From: Bacteroidetes bacterium UBA1935
GTDB taxonomy: Bacteria; Bacteroidota; Bacteroidia; Chitinophagales; Chitinophagaceae
Assembly: GCA_002337045.1 (NCBI GenBank)
Contig: DDFF01000016.1
Coordinates: 124,001 to 188,000, forward strand
Reading direction: 5' to 3'
DNA: 64,000 nt
Part shown: one piece after another, positions 18,034-27,236 of the stretch
Numbering within the stretch: position 1 is the first letter of the stretch
Layout of the letters: each line of letters begins with the position of its first letter
Translations under genes and position numbers: made by a program
Notes under the pieces: generated by a model
Seen by the model: the letters and a program-made list of their open reading frames with translations, nothing else
Databases searched by the model: none
Told to the model about the DNA's origin: nothing

Positions 18034-18121
18034 TATATAAAGTTATGAAAACGATTAATATGATAGTAGCCAGATAGGTAAGTTAATTGTAAATTGCAGC
18101 CTCAAAACGTAGGATACTGAT

Positions 18122-20173
18122 ATGTCGGTAACACAACTGAAAAACTATGCCGAAGGCAAATGGGTAGCTGCCAAAGATGGTGATGCCCTGCATAATGCCG
18201 TAACGGGCGATGTTATATATACAGCCAGCAGCGAAGGGCTTGACTTTGGTGCCATGATGAACTATGCACGCAAAGTGGGCGGCCCTGCATTGCGCAAGCT
18301 TACCTTCCACCAGCGTGGGCGTATGCTGAAGGCACTGGCTTTCCACTTGCTGGAAAAGAAAGAATACTTCTACAAGATAAGTGCCTACACAGGCGCTACG
18401 CGTGTAGATAGCTGGGTGGATATTGAAGGTGGTATCGGCAACTTGTTTGCTAATGCCAGCCTGCGCCGCCAGTTTCCCGACGAGCGTTTTTACGTAGATG
18501 GTGATGCTGCCAAGCTTTCAAAGAACGGTACATTCATCGGCCACCACATCATGGTGCCGCGCGAGGGTGTTGCGATACACATCAACGCGTTCAACTTCCC
18601 GGTATGGGGTATGCTGGAAAAGATTGCAGTAAACCTGCTGGCGGGTGTGCCTGCTATCGTAAAGCCTGCAACGCTTACATCTTTCCTTACAGAGGCGGTG
18701 TTTGAAGAAATCATCAAATCGAACATACTGCCTGAGGGCTCGCTGCAATTGATATGCGGTAGTGCACGTGGTATACTGGACACAATAGAAACACAGGACG
18801 TTGTAACCTTTACAGGTAGTGCATCTACAGGGCAGCAATTGAAGTCGCATCCACGCATTGTTTCAGAGGCAGTGTCTTTCAATCTGGAAGCAGATTCGCT
18901 AAACTGTTGCGTGTTGGGGCCGGATGTTACCACAGCGATGCCTGAGTTTGACATCTTTATAAAAGAAGTAACACGAGAGATAACTACCAAAGCAGGGCAG
19001 AAGTGTACGGCAGTGCGCCGCATCATGGTGCCTGCAAACATGGTAGAAGATGTACAGATAGCATTGGGCAAACGCCTGCAAGGCACTACCATTGGCGACC
19101 CGGGTGTAGAAGGTGTACGCATGGGTCCATTGGCAGGACAATCTCAACGCAAAGAGGTGCGCGAAAAAGTAATGCAGCTTGCACAAAGCCAGCAAATCAT
19201 CATCGGCGACCTCGAAAAATTTGATGTAGTAGGTGCAGACAAAGAAAAAGGTGCGTTCCTTTCTCCGATAGTATTCTTCAATGATAGTCCGTTTACAAAA
19301 ACAGACTGCCACAATATCGAAGCATTTGGCCCTGTAAGTACCATCATGCCATACAGCACAATAGATGATGCGATAGCATTGTCTAAACTGGGTAAAGGTT
19401 CACTGGTGTGTTCTATCATCACTGCAGATGATGATGCGGCAACAGAATTTGTACTGGGTGCTGCAAGCATGCACGGGCGTATACTGGTGCTGAACGCAGA
19501 CTGTGCGAAAGAAAGCACAGGTCACGGTTCGCCAATGCCGCTACTGGTACACGGTGGCCCGGGCCGCGCAGGTGGAGGCGAAGAGATGGGCGGTAAGCGT
19601 GGTGTGCTGCACTATCTGCAACGCACAGCTATACAAGGTTCGCCAACTACTATCAGCCGCATAACGAATGTATATCAGCAAGGTGGTAAGCAAAACGAAA
19701 CAGTGGTGCATCCGTTCCGCCAGTATTTTGAAGACCTGAAAGTGGGCGATACACTGATAACTGCAAAACATACAGTAACAGAAGCAGACATCACCAACTT
19801 TGCCAACGTGAGCGGTGACAACTTCTACGCGCACATGGATGCCACATCGCTGGAAGGTACCATCTTCACAGGTCGTGTGGCGCATGGTTATTTTGTTCTT
19901 TCAAAAGCGGCGGGCTTGTTTGTAGATGCCAAGAAAGGACCTGTATTGCTGAACTATGGTATCGATGAGGCTCGCTTCACAAAACCGGTATACCCGGGTA
20001 TGACGATAGGTGTGAAGCTGACGGTGAAAGAAAGGGTAGACCAGGAAAAACGCGATGCGGAAGATATAGCAAAAGGTATTGTAAAATGGCTGGTAGATGT
20101 GTATGATGAAACAGGTGAAACTGTAGCCATAGCAACCATCCTGACGATGGTGAAGAAAAGAAACCAAGAATAA
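18122..20173 (+). CDS. paaZ: Bifunctional PaaZ: oxepin-CoA hydrolase / semialdehyde dehydrogenase
   Basis: 683 residues. The N-terminal aldehyde dehydrogenase domain has catalytic C295 (KAGQKCTAV) and general base E256 (FNLEADS). The C-terminal MaoC-like hydratase (about 535-680) has the catalytic pair D566 and H571 in SGDNFYAHMD. In phenylacetate breakdown PaaZ opens the oxepin-CoA ring and oxidises the resulting semialdehyde. Both active sites look intact. The rest of the paa pathway is not in the window apart from an enoyl-CoA hydratase at 21694. A strong hairpin terminator follows directly. Confidence 0.93.
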   Translation: MSVTQLKNYAEGKWVAAKDGDALHNAVTGDVIYTASSEGLDFGAMMNYARKVGGPALRKLTFHQRGRMLKALAFHLLEKKEYFYKISAYTGATRVDSWVDIEGGIGNLFANASLRRQFPDERFYVDGDAAKLSKNGTFIGHHIMVPREGVAIHINAFNFPVWGMLEKIAVNLLAGVPAIVKPATLTSFLTEAVFEEIIKSNILPEGSLQLICGSARGILDTIETQDVVTFTGSASTGQQLKSHPRIVSEAVSFNLEADSLNCCVLGPDVTTAMPEFDIFIKEVTREITTKAGQKCTAVRRIMVPANMVEDVQIALGKRLQGTTIGDPGVEGVRMGPLAGQSQRKEVREKVMQLAQSQQIIIGDLEKFDVVGADKEKGAFLSPIVFFNDSPFTKTDCHNIEAFGPVSTIMPYSTIDDAIALSKLGKGSLVCSIITADDDAATEFVLGAASMHGRILVLNADCAKESTGHGSPMPLLVHGGPGRAGGGEEMGGKRGVLHYLQRTAIQGSPTTISRITNVYQQGGKQNETVVHPFRQYFEDLKVGDTLITAKHTVTEADITNFANVSGDNFYAHMDATSLEGTIFTGRVAHGYFVLSKAAGLFVDAKKGPVLLNYGIDEARFTKPVYPGMTIGVKLTVKERVDQEKRDAEDIAKGIVKWLVDVYDETGETVAIATILTMVKKRNQE

Positions 20174-20191
20174 TAATTGATCTATAATAGT

Positions 20192-20222
20192 AAAGTCCGG
20201 CAGCTTATTACTGCCGGACTTT
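20192..20222 (+). terminator. Terminator of paaZ
   Basis: AAAGTCCGGCAG, 7-base loop, CTGCCGGACTTT: a perfect 12-bp stem ending in a T run. Confidence 0.9.
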
Positions 20223-20307
20223 TTTATGACTATAATATGGCGTTTCTTTGACTTTTGCTACTAGTAGTTGACAATATGTATAACTAGCTTTGTTGAAAGT
20301 TTTACCT

Positions 20308-21654
20308 ATGAAAAAACTCCTTACGCTACTACTGCTTTTTAGTGTCTGCACTATATCAATTGCACAAAACAAGTGGATGAACCTGCCCAATAAGGGTTTT
20401 TACAAGGGTTCATGGACACAGGATTCCATCTATAGAGTAGAAGATGTTTATTTCTCAGATACGAATACGGGATATGCTGTTTCAATATTTGGCAGGTTGT
20501 TGAAAACGACTAATGGTTGTGACAGCTGGAGTGTTAAAAATGATACACTCAATGCTAATACGGTAGCTCCATTTAGTAGTATAGAATTTCTTGACGGTGG
20601 CCAATACGGTATTGTAGGCTCGCTGGGTGCAAAAGGAACAGTTTTAAGAACAACCGATTCAGGAAAAACCTGGGTAAATATAGATACCCTTATCCACGAT
20701 TCTTCCAGAACAATGAAGCGCAATATTTGCGGGTTAGCTCACTATGGTGATATATTCTATGGCGTTGGCCACTGGGGAAGTGATACAGGGAGGTTTTATA
20801 AAAGCGTGGACAAAGGCGCAAGCTGGACATTGACTTATGTTGATACGAGCGTCATCAGAAATCTGGTAGATGTAGTGTTTACATCTGCAGATACTGGCTT
20901 CATAACAGGTGCGTACAAAAACTGGTCTGCAGTGGCAAAAACAACCGATGGCGGGGCAACCTGGAGGCGTGTATTTGTTGATAGCACAATAGGAGGACGT
21001 ATATGGAAAATACAAGTGATGGGCAATTATATGTTTGGCTCTATAGAGCCACGTTTCTTTAAGGACACAGTGTGTATGATTCGCTCTGAAGACTATGGCA
21101 ATACTTGGAAAATAATTGCTGCAGGCACTATCAGATCTACTGTTGGTGCAGCTGTAGGTACGCAGGGGATAGGTTTTGCAACACCTGCTAAAGGTTGGCT
21201 TGGGGGATATTACAGAGGTATATTTGAAACAGTAGATAGTGGCAAGACCTGGACATACTTGAACTTCGGGTATCAGGTTAACAGGATGTTTGTAATAGAT
21301 AGCAGCCATATTTTTGCAGGAGGGGTTTTGGCGTACAAATACGGACACAGTGTACAATATGACAATATCTCAAATGCTATAGCTAAGCGTCAGGTGTTGA
21401 ACGAAATGAAGGTATCGCCCAACCCTGCAAGAGATAACGTGCGTATAGAAATTAACCTGCAAATGGGCACAAACGTATTGCTGGAGGTATTTAATGTAGA
21501 TAGCAGAAAAACCTACAGGATTGTTAATAATTACTACGAAAAAGGCATGCATATTTTTAATTGGGACTGTAGCAGTGTGCCGGCAGGCAATTACGTAGTA
21601 TGGTTTGATAATAATGAAATACCGCAGGCTAAAAAGCTGGTAGTGGGCAAATGA
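20308..21654 (+). CDS. T9SS-secreted BNR/YCF48-like beta-propeller protein
   Basis: 448 residues from the ATG at 20308; an in-frame TTG at 20290 is less likely. The signal peptide ends SIAQ. The passenger contains repeated sialidase-type Asp-box motifs: KTTNGCDSWSV, RTTDSGKTWVNI, KSVDKGASWTL, KTTDGGATWRRV, RSEDYGNTWKI and ETVDSGKTWTYL. These imply a six-bladed propeller of the YCF48/BNR type. The C-terminus (VSPNPARDNVRIEI ... VPAGNYVVWF) is a T9SS type A tail. It is probably extracellular; ligand or substrate is unknown. An Asp-box alone does not show sialidase activity. Confidence 0.88.
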   Translation: MKKLLTLLLLFSVCTISIAQNKWMNLPNKGFYKGSWTQDSIYRVEDVYFSDTNTGYAVSIFGRLLKTTNGCDSWSVKNDTLNANTVAPFSSIEFLDGGQYGIVGSLGAKGTVLRTTDSGKTWVNIDTLIHDSSRTMKRNICGLAHYGDIFYGVGHWGSDTGRFYKSVDKGASWTLTYVDTSVIRNLVDVVFTSADTGFITGAYKNWSAVAKTTDGGATWRRVFVDSTIGGRIWKIQVMGNYMFGSIEPRFFKDTVCMIRSEDYGNTWKIIAAGTIRSTVGAAVGTQGIGFATPAKGWLGGYYRGIFETVDSGKTWTYLNFGYQVNRMFVIDSSHIFAGGVLAYKYGHSVQYDNISNAIAKRQVLNEMKVSPNPARDNVRIEINLQMGTNVLLEVFNVDSRKTYRIVNNYYEKGMHIFNWDCSSVPAGNYVVWFDNNEIPQAKKLVVGK

Positions 21655-21693
21655 TAAATTTGTAGGATATTTGTATCCTCAAAATTTAGAATT

Positions 21694-22476
21694 ATGCAAC
21701 ACGCTGAAGGCTACGTACGCAGTGAAATAGATCACGGCATTGCTACGATTGAATTTTTCCACCCGAGCAGCAACTCATTACCGGGTGTAATACTGAACGA
21801 TCTTGCTAAAACTATCAACGACATAGGCATAGACCAGAATGTAAAAGTTATCATCCTGAAGAGTGCGGGTGAAAAAGCATTCTGTGCAGGTGCGTCTTTC
21901 GATGAACTGGTTGCTATCAGCAGCGAGGCACAGGGTAAAGAGTTTTTCAGTGGTTTTGCCAAAGTGATAAACGCAATGCGCAAATGCCACAAGCTGATAA
22001 TAGGCCGCATACATGGCAAAGCAGTAGGTGGTGGTGTAGGCCTTGCCGCTGCTGTAGACTATGCAATAGCTACAGAAGAAGCTTCTGTAAAACTGAGCGA
22101 ACTGGCAGTAGGTATAGGCCCGTTTGTGGTAGGCCCTGCGGTAGAACGTAAAGTAGGTGTATCATGCTTCAGCCAGCTGGCAATAGATGCTACAGAATGG
22201 CGCAGTGCAGAATGGGCTAAGAAACACGGCCTGTATGCAGAGCTGTATGCAAACGTATCGGAAATGGATGATGCGGTACAGGCATTGGCTGAAAGGCTTG
22301 CCAACAGCAGTCCTGATGCAATGGCGCAACTTAAGAAAATCTTCTGGCAGGGTACTGAAAACTGGGATACATTGCTGACAGAACGTGCAGGCATCAGCGG
22401 ACGTTTGGTGCTGAGCGATTTTACTCGCAATGCCATCAACAAATTCAAAGCTAAAAACGAAGCAAGTAATAAATAA
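21694..22476 (+). CDS. Enoyl-CoA hydratase/isomerase family protein
   Basis: 260 residues with the crotonase fold signature. The first oxyanion-hole segment is AFCAGASFDEL. The second is IHGKAVGGGVGLAAAVDYAIA, followed by ASVKLSELAVGIGPFVVGPAV. It acts on CoA thioesters, hydrating or isomerising a double bond. With paaZ two genes upstream, a role in phenylacetate or fatty-acid breakdown is plausible but unproven; a T9SS gene lies between them. A perfect small inverted repeat AGGATA-TTTG-TATCCT lies just upstream over the presumed promoter. Confidence 0.88.
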   Translation: MQHAEGYVRSEIDHGIATIEFFHPSSNSLPGVILNDLAKTINDIGIDQNVKVIILKSAGEKAFCAGASFDELVAISSEAQGKEFFSGFAKVINAMRKCHKLIIGRIHGKAVGGGVGLAAAVDYAIATEEASVKLSELAVGIGPFVVGPAVERKVGVSCFSQLAIDATEWRSAEWAKKHGLYAELYANVSEMDDAVQALAERLANSSPDAMAQLKKIFWQGTENWDTLLTERAGISGRLVLSDFTRNAINKFKAKNEASNK

Positions 22477-22478
22477 GC

Positions 22479-23582
22479 TTACTTGACTGCATCGAGCAGT
22501 ACCTGCTCGTACATATCTGTGATACGCGCCCAACTATATTGGGTGCGTATTTTATTTAGGTTGTTTTGTAACAGTGTTTTGTAAGATTCCTTATCGCTGT
22601 TGTTGCGGATGATGTCTGCAATATGCGCAGGTGCAGAGAAGTAAAATGCATCGCGCTCCAATACTGTTTTATTAAACACATTGTTGTGCGCGGCTATCAG
22701 TGCATTGCTGCTCATGGCTTCCAGTAGCGATGGATTAGTGCCACCTACGGAGTGCCCGTGGAAGTAGATGTTTGAATAATAGCGCAGGTTGTTCACAGCC
22801 TTGATATCGTAAATGCCACCGAGGAATTTGATGCCCTTGTGCTGTCCGTAGCGGTTTACCAGCATGGTGCCAAACTCGTTATTTGTTTTGCCAACAACCA
22901 ACAGCGGATTTTCAGAGCCGCTTTCTACATAGCCCTGCAATATCAGCTCTATATTGTTCTCCGGTTCCATGCGCGCCATCAGCATATAGTATTTGTATGG
23001 CTGTACGTTGTATTGTTGTATAACACTGGCATCCGGCTGGTCAAAAATATCTGCACCGTATGCTATAAAGTGAGATTCTTTATTGTAGGTTTCTTTAAGA
23101 TATTGCTGAATGCCCAGAGAGTCTGCTATCAGCACATCTCCATGCTTTGCGGCCCATCGCTCTGCATGTTTCAAAAACCATTGTACTTTTTTGCTGTATT
23201 TGCTTCGCTTCCATTCCAGCCCGTCCATGTTTACTACGTTAGGACAGTAAGAAGGCCATCGCCAATACCACACGCTATTGCTGGTATAGCCCAGTTGCAG
23301 CAATACATCAAAGCCACGCTTGCGTGCATCGTTTATGCAGTTGAGGTCGTAAATGAATTGACCGGCAGTGCCCATTTTATCTTCAGGGTCGTTGCAGTGT
23401 ATGATGTTTACACCGTGCCATTCGCTTTGCTGATATTCGTGAGAATGAGAATTATACACCCACACCTGATGTCCACGCTGCACGAGTCCCAATGCCAGAT
23501 ATTCTGCGCATTGTTCAAAACCGCCATACCTGTTGGGTATGCCGCGTGTACCAAGTATTCCTATTTTCAGCGACTTCTTCAT
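22479..23582 (-). CDS. Family 4 glycosyltransferase with DUF1972 N-terminus
   Basis: 367 residues. The N-terminus KIGILGTRGIPNRYGGFEQC is the DUF1972 signature of rhamnosyltransferase-like GT4 enzymes. The C-terminal domain carries the EAM motif (HSVGGTNPSLLEAMSSNAL) that binds the sugar nucleotide. It is cytosolic, adding a sugar to a lipid-linked polysaccharide precursor. The ATG at 23582 is used; the upstream in-frame start is a TTG. It is the last gene of the five-gene minus-strand polysaccharide operon. Confidence 0.88.
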   Translation of the reverse strand: MKKSLKIGILGTRGIPNRYGGFEQCAEYLALGLVQRGHQVWVYNSHSHEYQQSEWHGVNIIHCNDPEDKMGTAGQFIYDLNCINDARKRGFDVLLQLGYTSNSVWYWRWPSYCPNVVNMDGLEWKRSKYSKKVQWFLKHAERWAAKHGDVLIADSLGIQQYLKETYNKESHFIAYGADIFDQPDASVIQQYNVQPYKYYMLMARMEPENNIELILQGYVESGSENPLLVVGKTNNEFGTMLVNRYGQHKGIKFLGGIYDIKAVNNLRYYSNIYFHGHSVGGTNPSLLEAMSSNALIAAHNNVFNKTVLERDAFYFSAPAHIADIIRNNSDKESYKTLLQNNLNKIRTQYSWARITDMYEQVLLDAVK

Positions 23583-23601
23583 TTCAGACTGCAAAAGAAC
23601 A

Positions 23602-24684
23602 TCAAAGTTTTAAAACATTCGCATAGGCCTTATAAGTTTCTTCCGCAGCACGCTTCCATGTAAAGCTATCCAGTATGCGTGTCTTAAAATCCTGATTGTA
23701 CTGGGCATTGAAAGCCTTGTCTATAGCATCTTTGATAGATGCTACATCGTCGGGCTCGCAATACCATACATCGTTTCGGAAATAGTCGCGTGTATCACCT
23801 TTGTCCGTCACTACTATATTGCAACCCATTACCGCAGCTTCAAGTGATGAAAGCCCTGTTGTTTCAAAATAGCTTGGCAGCACATGCACTTTGGCATTGC
23901 TGTAGGCAGTGTATAGCATGTCTTCATCAAGATGGCCGCCTATGTGTATATTGCCTGCAGCCTCTTGTTTGCATTGTTCAAAGTATGCCATGTTGTTGGG
24001 TGATGGCTTGCCGTGTATATATAGTTTGTACTGTGTGTTGTTGAGCGCGCGTATCAGGTTCAGCTGGTTCTTACGGCTTTCTATACGCCCCATGCAGATG
24101 ATGGCATTTTTATAGTCTGCATTTTCGGGGTAGTTGTTTTCGAGGTTTTTGGTGTTGATGCCATTGGGTACTACATGGTATGGTGTAGCAACAGGATACT
24201 TTGCAACAAACCTGCGATACTCGCTCTCAGAGTTTGGCAGCAGCATCTTTGCATGCTTCGCCACATATTTGATAGATTTGGTATGCCCCCATAGCAGGTA
24301 TTCTTTGCTTACTATTTTCTCGCCATTCTTCACAGCACGTGCTACGGTCTTAATGTATTCAAACGTGCTTTCGGGTATCAGCTTTTTAATGGTGCCAACA
24401 ATACCGCCGCGTCCTTCTTCTTTCACCGTGCCGTATTCTACAAATATGGTAGACACAAGGCTTGGCTTGCCGCTGCGCTTCATGTGTGCTATCACATCTG
24501 CCGGGCGAATGATATTGAAAAAGTGCAGCAGGTCGTATTGTGTATAGTCTATCCGTTGGTTGGTAAGATATACATCTACCAACACACCCATGTTGCGCAG
24601 CCCTGCGGCTGTTTCTTCCAGTTGCTTGGTATCGCCACCGGGAGATGAGTATAATGTTGCCCTTGATATGAAAGCTACTTTCAT
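23602..24684 (-). CDS. Family 4 glycosyltransferase
   Basis: 360 residues. The N-terminal Rossmann domain starts MKVAFISRATLYSSPGGDTK. The second domain has VVPNGINTKNLE, ICMGRIESRKNQLNLIRAL and PSYFETTGLSSLEAAVMGCN, the canonical GT4 donor-site motif. It is a cytosolic glycosyltransferase for surface polysaccharide. It is separated by eight bases from the GT2 gene upstream and about 20 from the GT4 gene downstream. Donor and linkage are unknown. Confidence 0.9.
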   Translation of the reverse strand: MKVAFISRATLYSSPGGDTKQLEETAAGLRNMGVLVDVYLTNQRIDYTQYDLLHFFNIIRPADVIAHMKRSGKPSLVSTIFVEYGTVKEEGRGGIVGTIKKLIPESTFEYIKTVARAVKNGEKIVSKEYLLWGHTKSIKYVAKHAKMLLPNSESEYRRFVAKYPVATPYHVVPNGINTKNLENNYPENADYKNAIICMGRIESRKNQLNLIRALNNTQYKLYIHGKPSPNNMAYFEQCKQEAAGNIHIGGHLDEDMLYTAYSNAKVHVLPSYFETTGLSSLEAAVMGCNIVVTDKGDTRDYFRNDVWYCEPDDVASIKDAIDKAFNAQYNQDFKTRILDSFTWKRAAEETYKAYANVLKL

Positions 24685-24692
24685 TGAATGGC

Positions 24693-25658
24693 TTAGTGTT
24701 TTTTGAGTGTTTTATACAAGCCCTTGCGCAGTGCAGAAGGCAGGAATGAAAACATATATAGTATATAAGAAGCAAAATTGCCCGGATAGTGCTTAATGGC
24801 TTGTGCTATGTGCTGACGCGCAAGCGAGCCATTGGGGTTATCCCACAGGTATTTTTTGCCTACCATAGCGTGGTAAGATGCAATCTTGTACGCGCTGAGG
24901 TTTTGGCTGCTGATGAGTTCTTTCAGTTTTGCAGCATCTTCATCGCTTACAAAACCATTGCTTATGGCATTACGACGGATATCTATAAAAGTTTGCCCAC
25001 GCCATTTTTCATCAATCGTTACAGATTCTGGGTTGAAGCGCACTTTCATTAATGATTGCCGCAGGTTGCAAACCTTGCCTTGCGATAACAGCTTCTTCCA
25101 CAGCAGGTGGTCTTCAAATGTCAACGCGTTTTTAGGATACAGCCCGGCAGCTATCACGGCATCTTTGCGAAACATAACGCAAGGATGTATAAACGGACAT
25201 TTGCGGTCGATGCGTTCTACGATTTCTTCGTGCGTATGGCCTATGGGGACAAGTGGTGTCAGGTAGTTGCCATCACGGTCTATGATATCAGCCTCGCAAC
25301 CCACCATTACATAGTCGGGGTGTTTTTGCAGAAAGTCAAACTCTACTTGCAGGCGGCCGGGCAGGTTTACATCATCCGCATCCATGCGGGCAATGATGTC
25401 TGCATTAGCCATTAGTATACAATCGTTGAGTGTATCTATCAGCCCTTTGTTGGGCTGGTCTATCAGCTTTATGCGCGGGTCGTTATATCGCTTTATAACT
25501 TCCAGCGTATTGTCTTTAGAACCATCATTGACAATGATAAATTCGAAGTCTGTAAAGCTTTGCTGCAATACACTGTCAATAGCCTCACCTACATATGCTT
25601 CGGCATTGTAAGCAGGCATTATGATGCTAAGGGGTATTTTACGCTCGCTGCTCATCAT
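24693..25658 (-). CDS. Family 2 glycosyltransferase
   Basis: 321 residues. The GT-A fold starts PLSIIMPAYNAEAYVGEAID. The metal-binding DxD sits in ADIIARMDADDVNLPGRL, with a further acidic motif around FEDHLLWKKL. A hydrophobic C-terminal segment (FASYILYMFSFLPSALRKGL) probably associates with the membrane. The start codon lies inside the end of the polymerase gene upstream (overlap 25639-25658), so translation is likely coupled. Confidence 0.9.
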   Translation of the reverse strand: MMSSERKIPLSIIMPAYNAEAYVGEAIDSVLQQSFTDFEFIIVNDGSKDNTLEVIKRYNDPRIKLIDQPNKGLIDTLNDCILMANADIIARMDADDVNLPGRLQVEFDFLQKHPDYVMVGCEADIIDRDGNYLTPLVPIGHTHEEIVERIDRKCPFIHPCVMFRKDAVIAAGLYPKNALTFEDHLLWKKLLSQGKVCNLRQSLMKVRFNPESVTIDEKWRGQTFIDIRRNAISNGFVSDEDAAKLKELISSQNLSAYKIASYHAMVGKKYLWDNPNGSLARQHIAQAIKHYPGNFASYILYMFSFLPSALRKGLYKTLKKH

Positions 25659-27225
25659 TTTCGTAGTGAATATCCATTAAAACAAATAGCTCGAATATGA
25701 CTGTTACAGTAATCATCTCGAACCAGTATTCAAATCCAAGAAACAAAAGGAATAACGGTGCAATGTATCTGGTGGCTTTCAGGTGTTTAAAGTTTTTCAA
25801 GGGAAATGCTATGTAGAATATCAGGAAGCACAGTATGCCTATCAGGCCATATTCGCCTGCCACCTGATTGTATACACTATTGGGCATGTTGATAATTGAG
25901 TGCTCGCCGATAGGTAGGGAGAATACATACAACAGGCTATACAGGTGCGTTAGTAAAAAGTCGTCATTGATATAAATATACTTGGTAGGGTAGTCGCCCT
26001 GCATGCCCAAGCCTGTAGACTTTATTGCCTGCTTGGAAGAGAAGTTGCCGATGCCTGCGCCAAATAATAAGTTTCTCTTTCTGCTCAGCAGGTAGTACAG
26101 TGTTTGTTCGTGTGTATATATCTTGATGAGCCCGCCACCTCTTACTGCCAATGGAGTTTTGGCATATTCCACACCATACCATTTTTCAATGATGTATTTT
26201 AAAACACCTGGTTCCATTCGCAGGTTGGTATTGTTCTTGGATTTTGCAGTGCCGAATTGCTGTATGTATTTAAGCTCGTCTTTGTAGCTCAGCAGTTCAG
26301 TATCGCTTTTATGCATCCTATAGAAAGTGCCTCTGTCAGATTCGTATTGTTGTTTGGTGCTCAATGTCTGTTCATAGTAGGGCTTGTTAATTTCTTTTGC
26401 TGGTTTTGGTGGAGCCTGTGTTTTTGTGGCTGTTTTTTCGGTTTCTCTGTCGTATACGGCAGTTATGTATTGAATATTATTAAAGCTAAGTGCGGGGTAT
26501 ATAACACCTATTACCGCCAGCGCAGAGATAATATGCAGGCGTATTTTCTTTTTTCTGATGAGTATGAACATGCATGCAAACACAGCCAACAGTAGAATCA
26601 GCGTAAGGTTGCTGGTGCAAAGCAGTAGCACAACTAGGCACAGCGCAGCCCATTTGAAATCGCTGTTATATATAAAGAATACTGTGCCGAGTGCGCAGAG
26701 GATAGCATTGGTAACAGATATGGCACCCATGATGCCCTTTATGTGGTCTCCGGTAGAGCCACCATAGTATTCTGTTGGCTCCCAATACCAGTATGGTACC
26801 AACTGCCCGGAGTCTATCATCATTTTGCCCAACTCGCCGAAGCTGTAAATGGCATTGATGAGGAAAAACATTTTGATAGTAGCTGTTATTTTTTCTTTGG
26901 GCAGGTTGTAGACAGTGGCAGTGACAAAGTGTACCGCTATGCCTGCAAGTATCCAGTTGAGCACTGACATTACCCATCCAAACCAATAGCCGTTAGTAGC
27001 AAAAGAATTGTGTAATAATGAGGCAATAGTGCCCACAATGGGCATGATGAGGTAGAACTTGCCGAAGCCGGTAAGCGCTGGTGTTTTGAACCGCCTGTAT
27101 GCCATGTATACAAAATAGAAGATTACTGCCGCTACTTTTACGTAGAGCTTTACATAGGTGATGCCTACAATAAATAGCAGGAACGCCCAGTCAGCATCAG
27201 CAAATATGTTTCTTCTGTTTTGCAT
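25639..27225 (-). CDS. Wzy-like polysaccharide polymerase
   Basis: 528 residues with about eleven membrane helices and a large hydrophilic loop (about 265-420) facing the periplasm. The overall layout fits O-antigen/exopolysaccharide polymerases, which join lipid-linked repeat units on the outer face of the inner membrane. Sequence conservation in this family is weak, so the call rests on topology and position between a flippase and glycosyltransferases. The loop contains a Lys/Thr/Pro stretch (EKTATKTQAPPKPAKEINK). Confidence 0.75.
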   Translation of the reverse strand: MQNRRNIFADADWAFLLFIVGITYVKLYVKVAAVIFYFVYMAYRRFKTPALTGFGKFYLIMPIVGTIASLLHNSFATNGYWFGWVMSVLNWILAGIAVHFVTATVYNLPKEKITATIKMFFLINAIYSFGELGKMMIDSGQLVPYWYWEPTEYYGGSTGDHIKGIMGAISVTNAILCALGTVFFIYNSDFKWAALCLVVLLLCTSNLTLILLLAVFACMFILIRKKKIRLHIISALAVIGVIYPALSFNNIQYITAVYDRETEKTATKTQAPPKPAKEINKPYYEQTLSTKQQYESDRGTFYRMHKSDTELLSYKDELKYIQQFGTAKSKNNTNLRMEPGVLKYIIEKWYGVEYAKTPLAVRGGGLIKIYTHEQTLYYLLSRKRNLLFGAGIGNFSSKQAIKSTGLGMQGDYPTKYIYINDDFLLTHLYSLLYVFSLPIGEHSIINMPNSVYNQVAGEYGLIGILCFLIFYIAFPLKNFKHLKATRYIAPLFLLFLGFEYWFEMITVTVIFELFVLMDIHYENDEQRA

Positions 27226-27236
27226 TTGTTTCGTTA

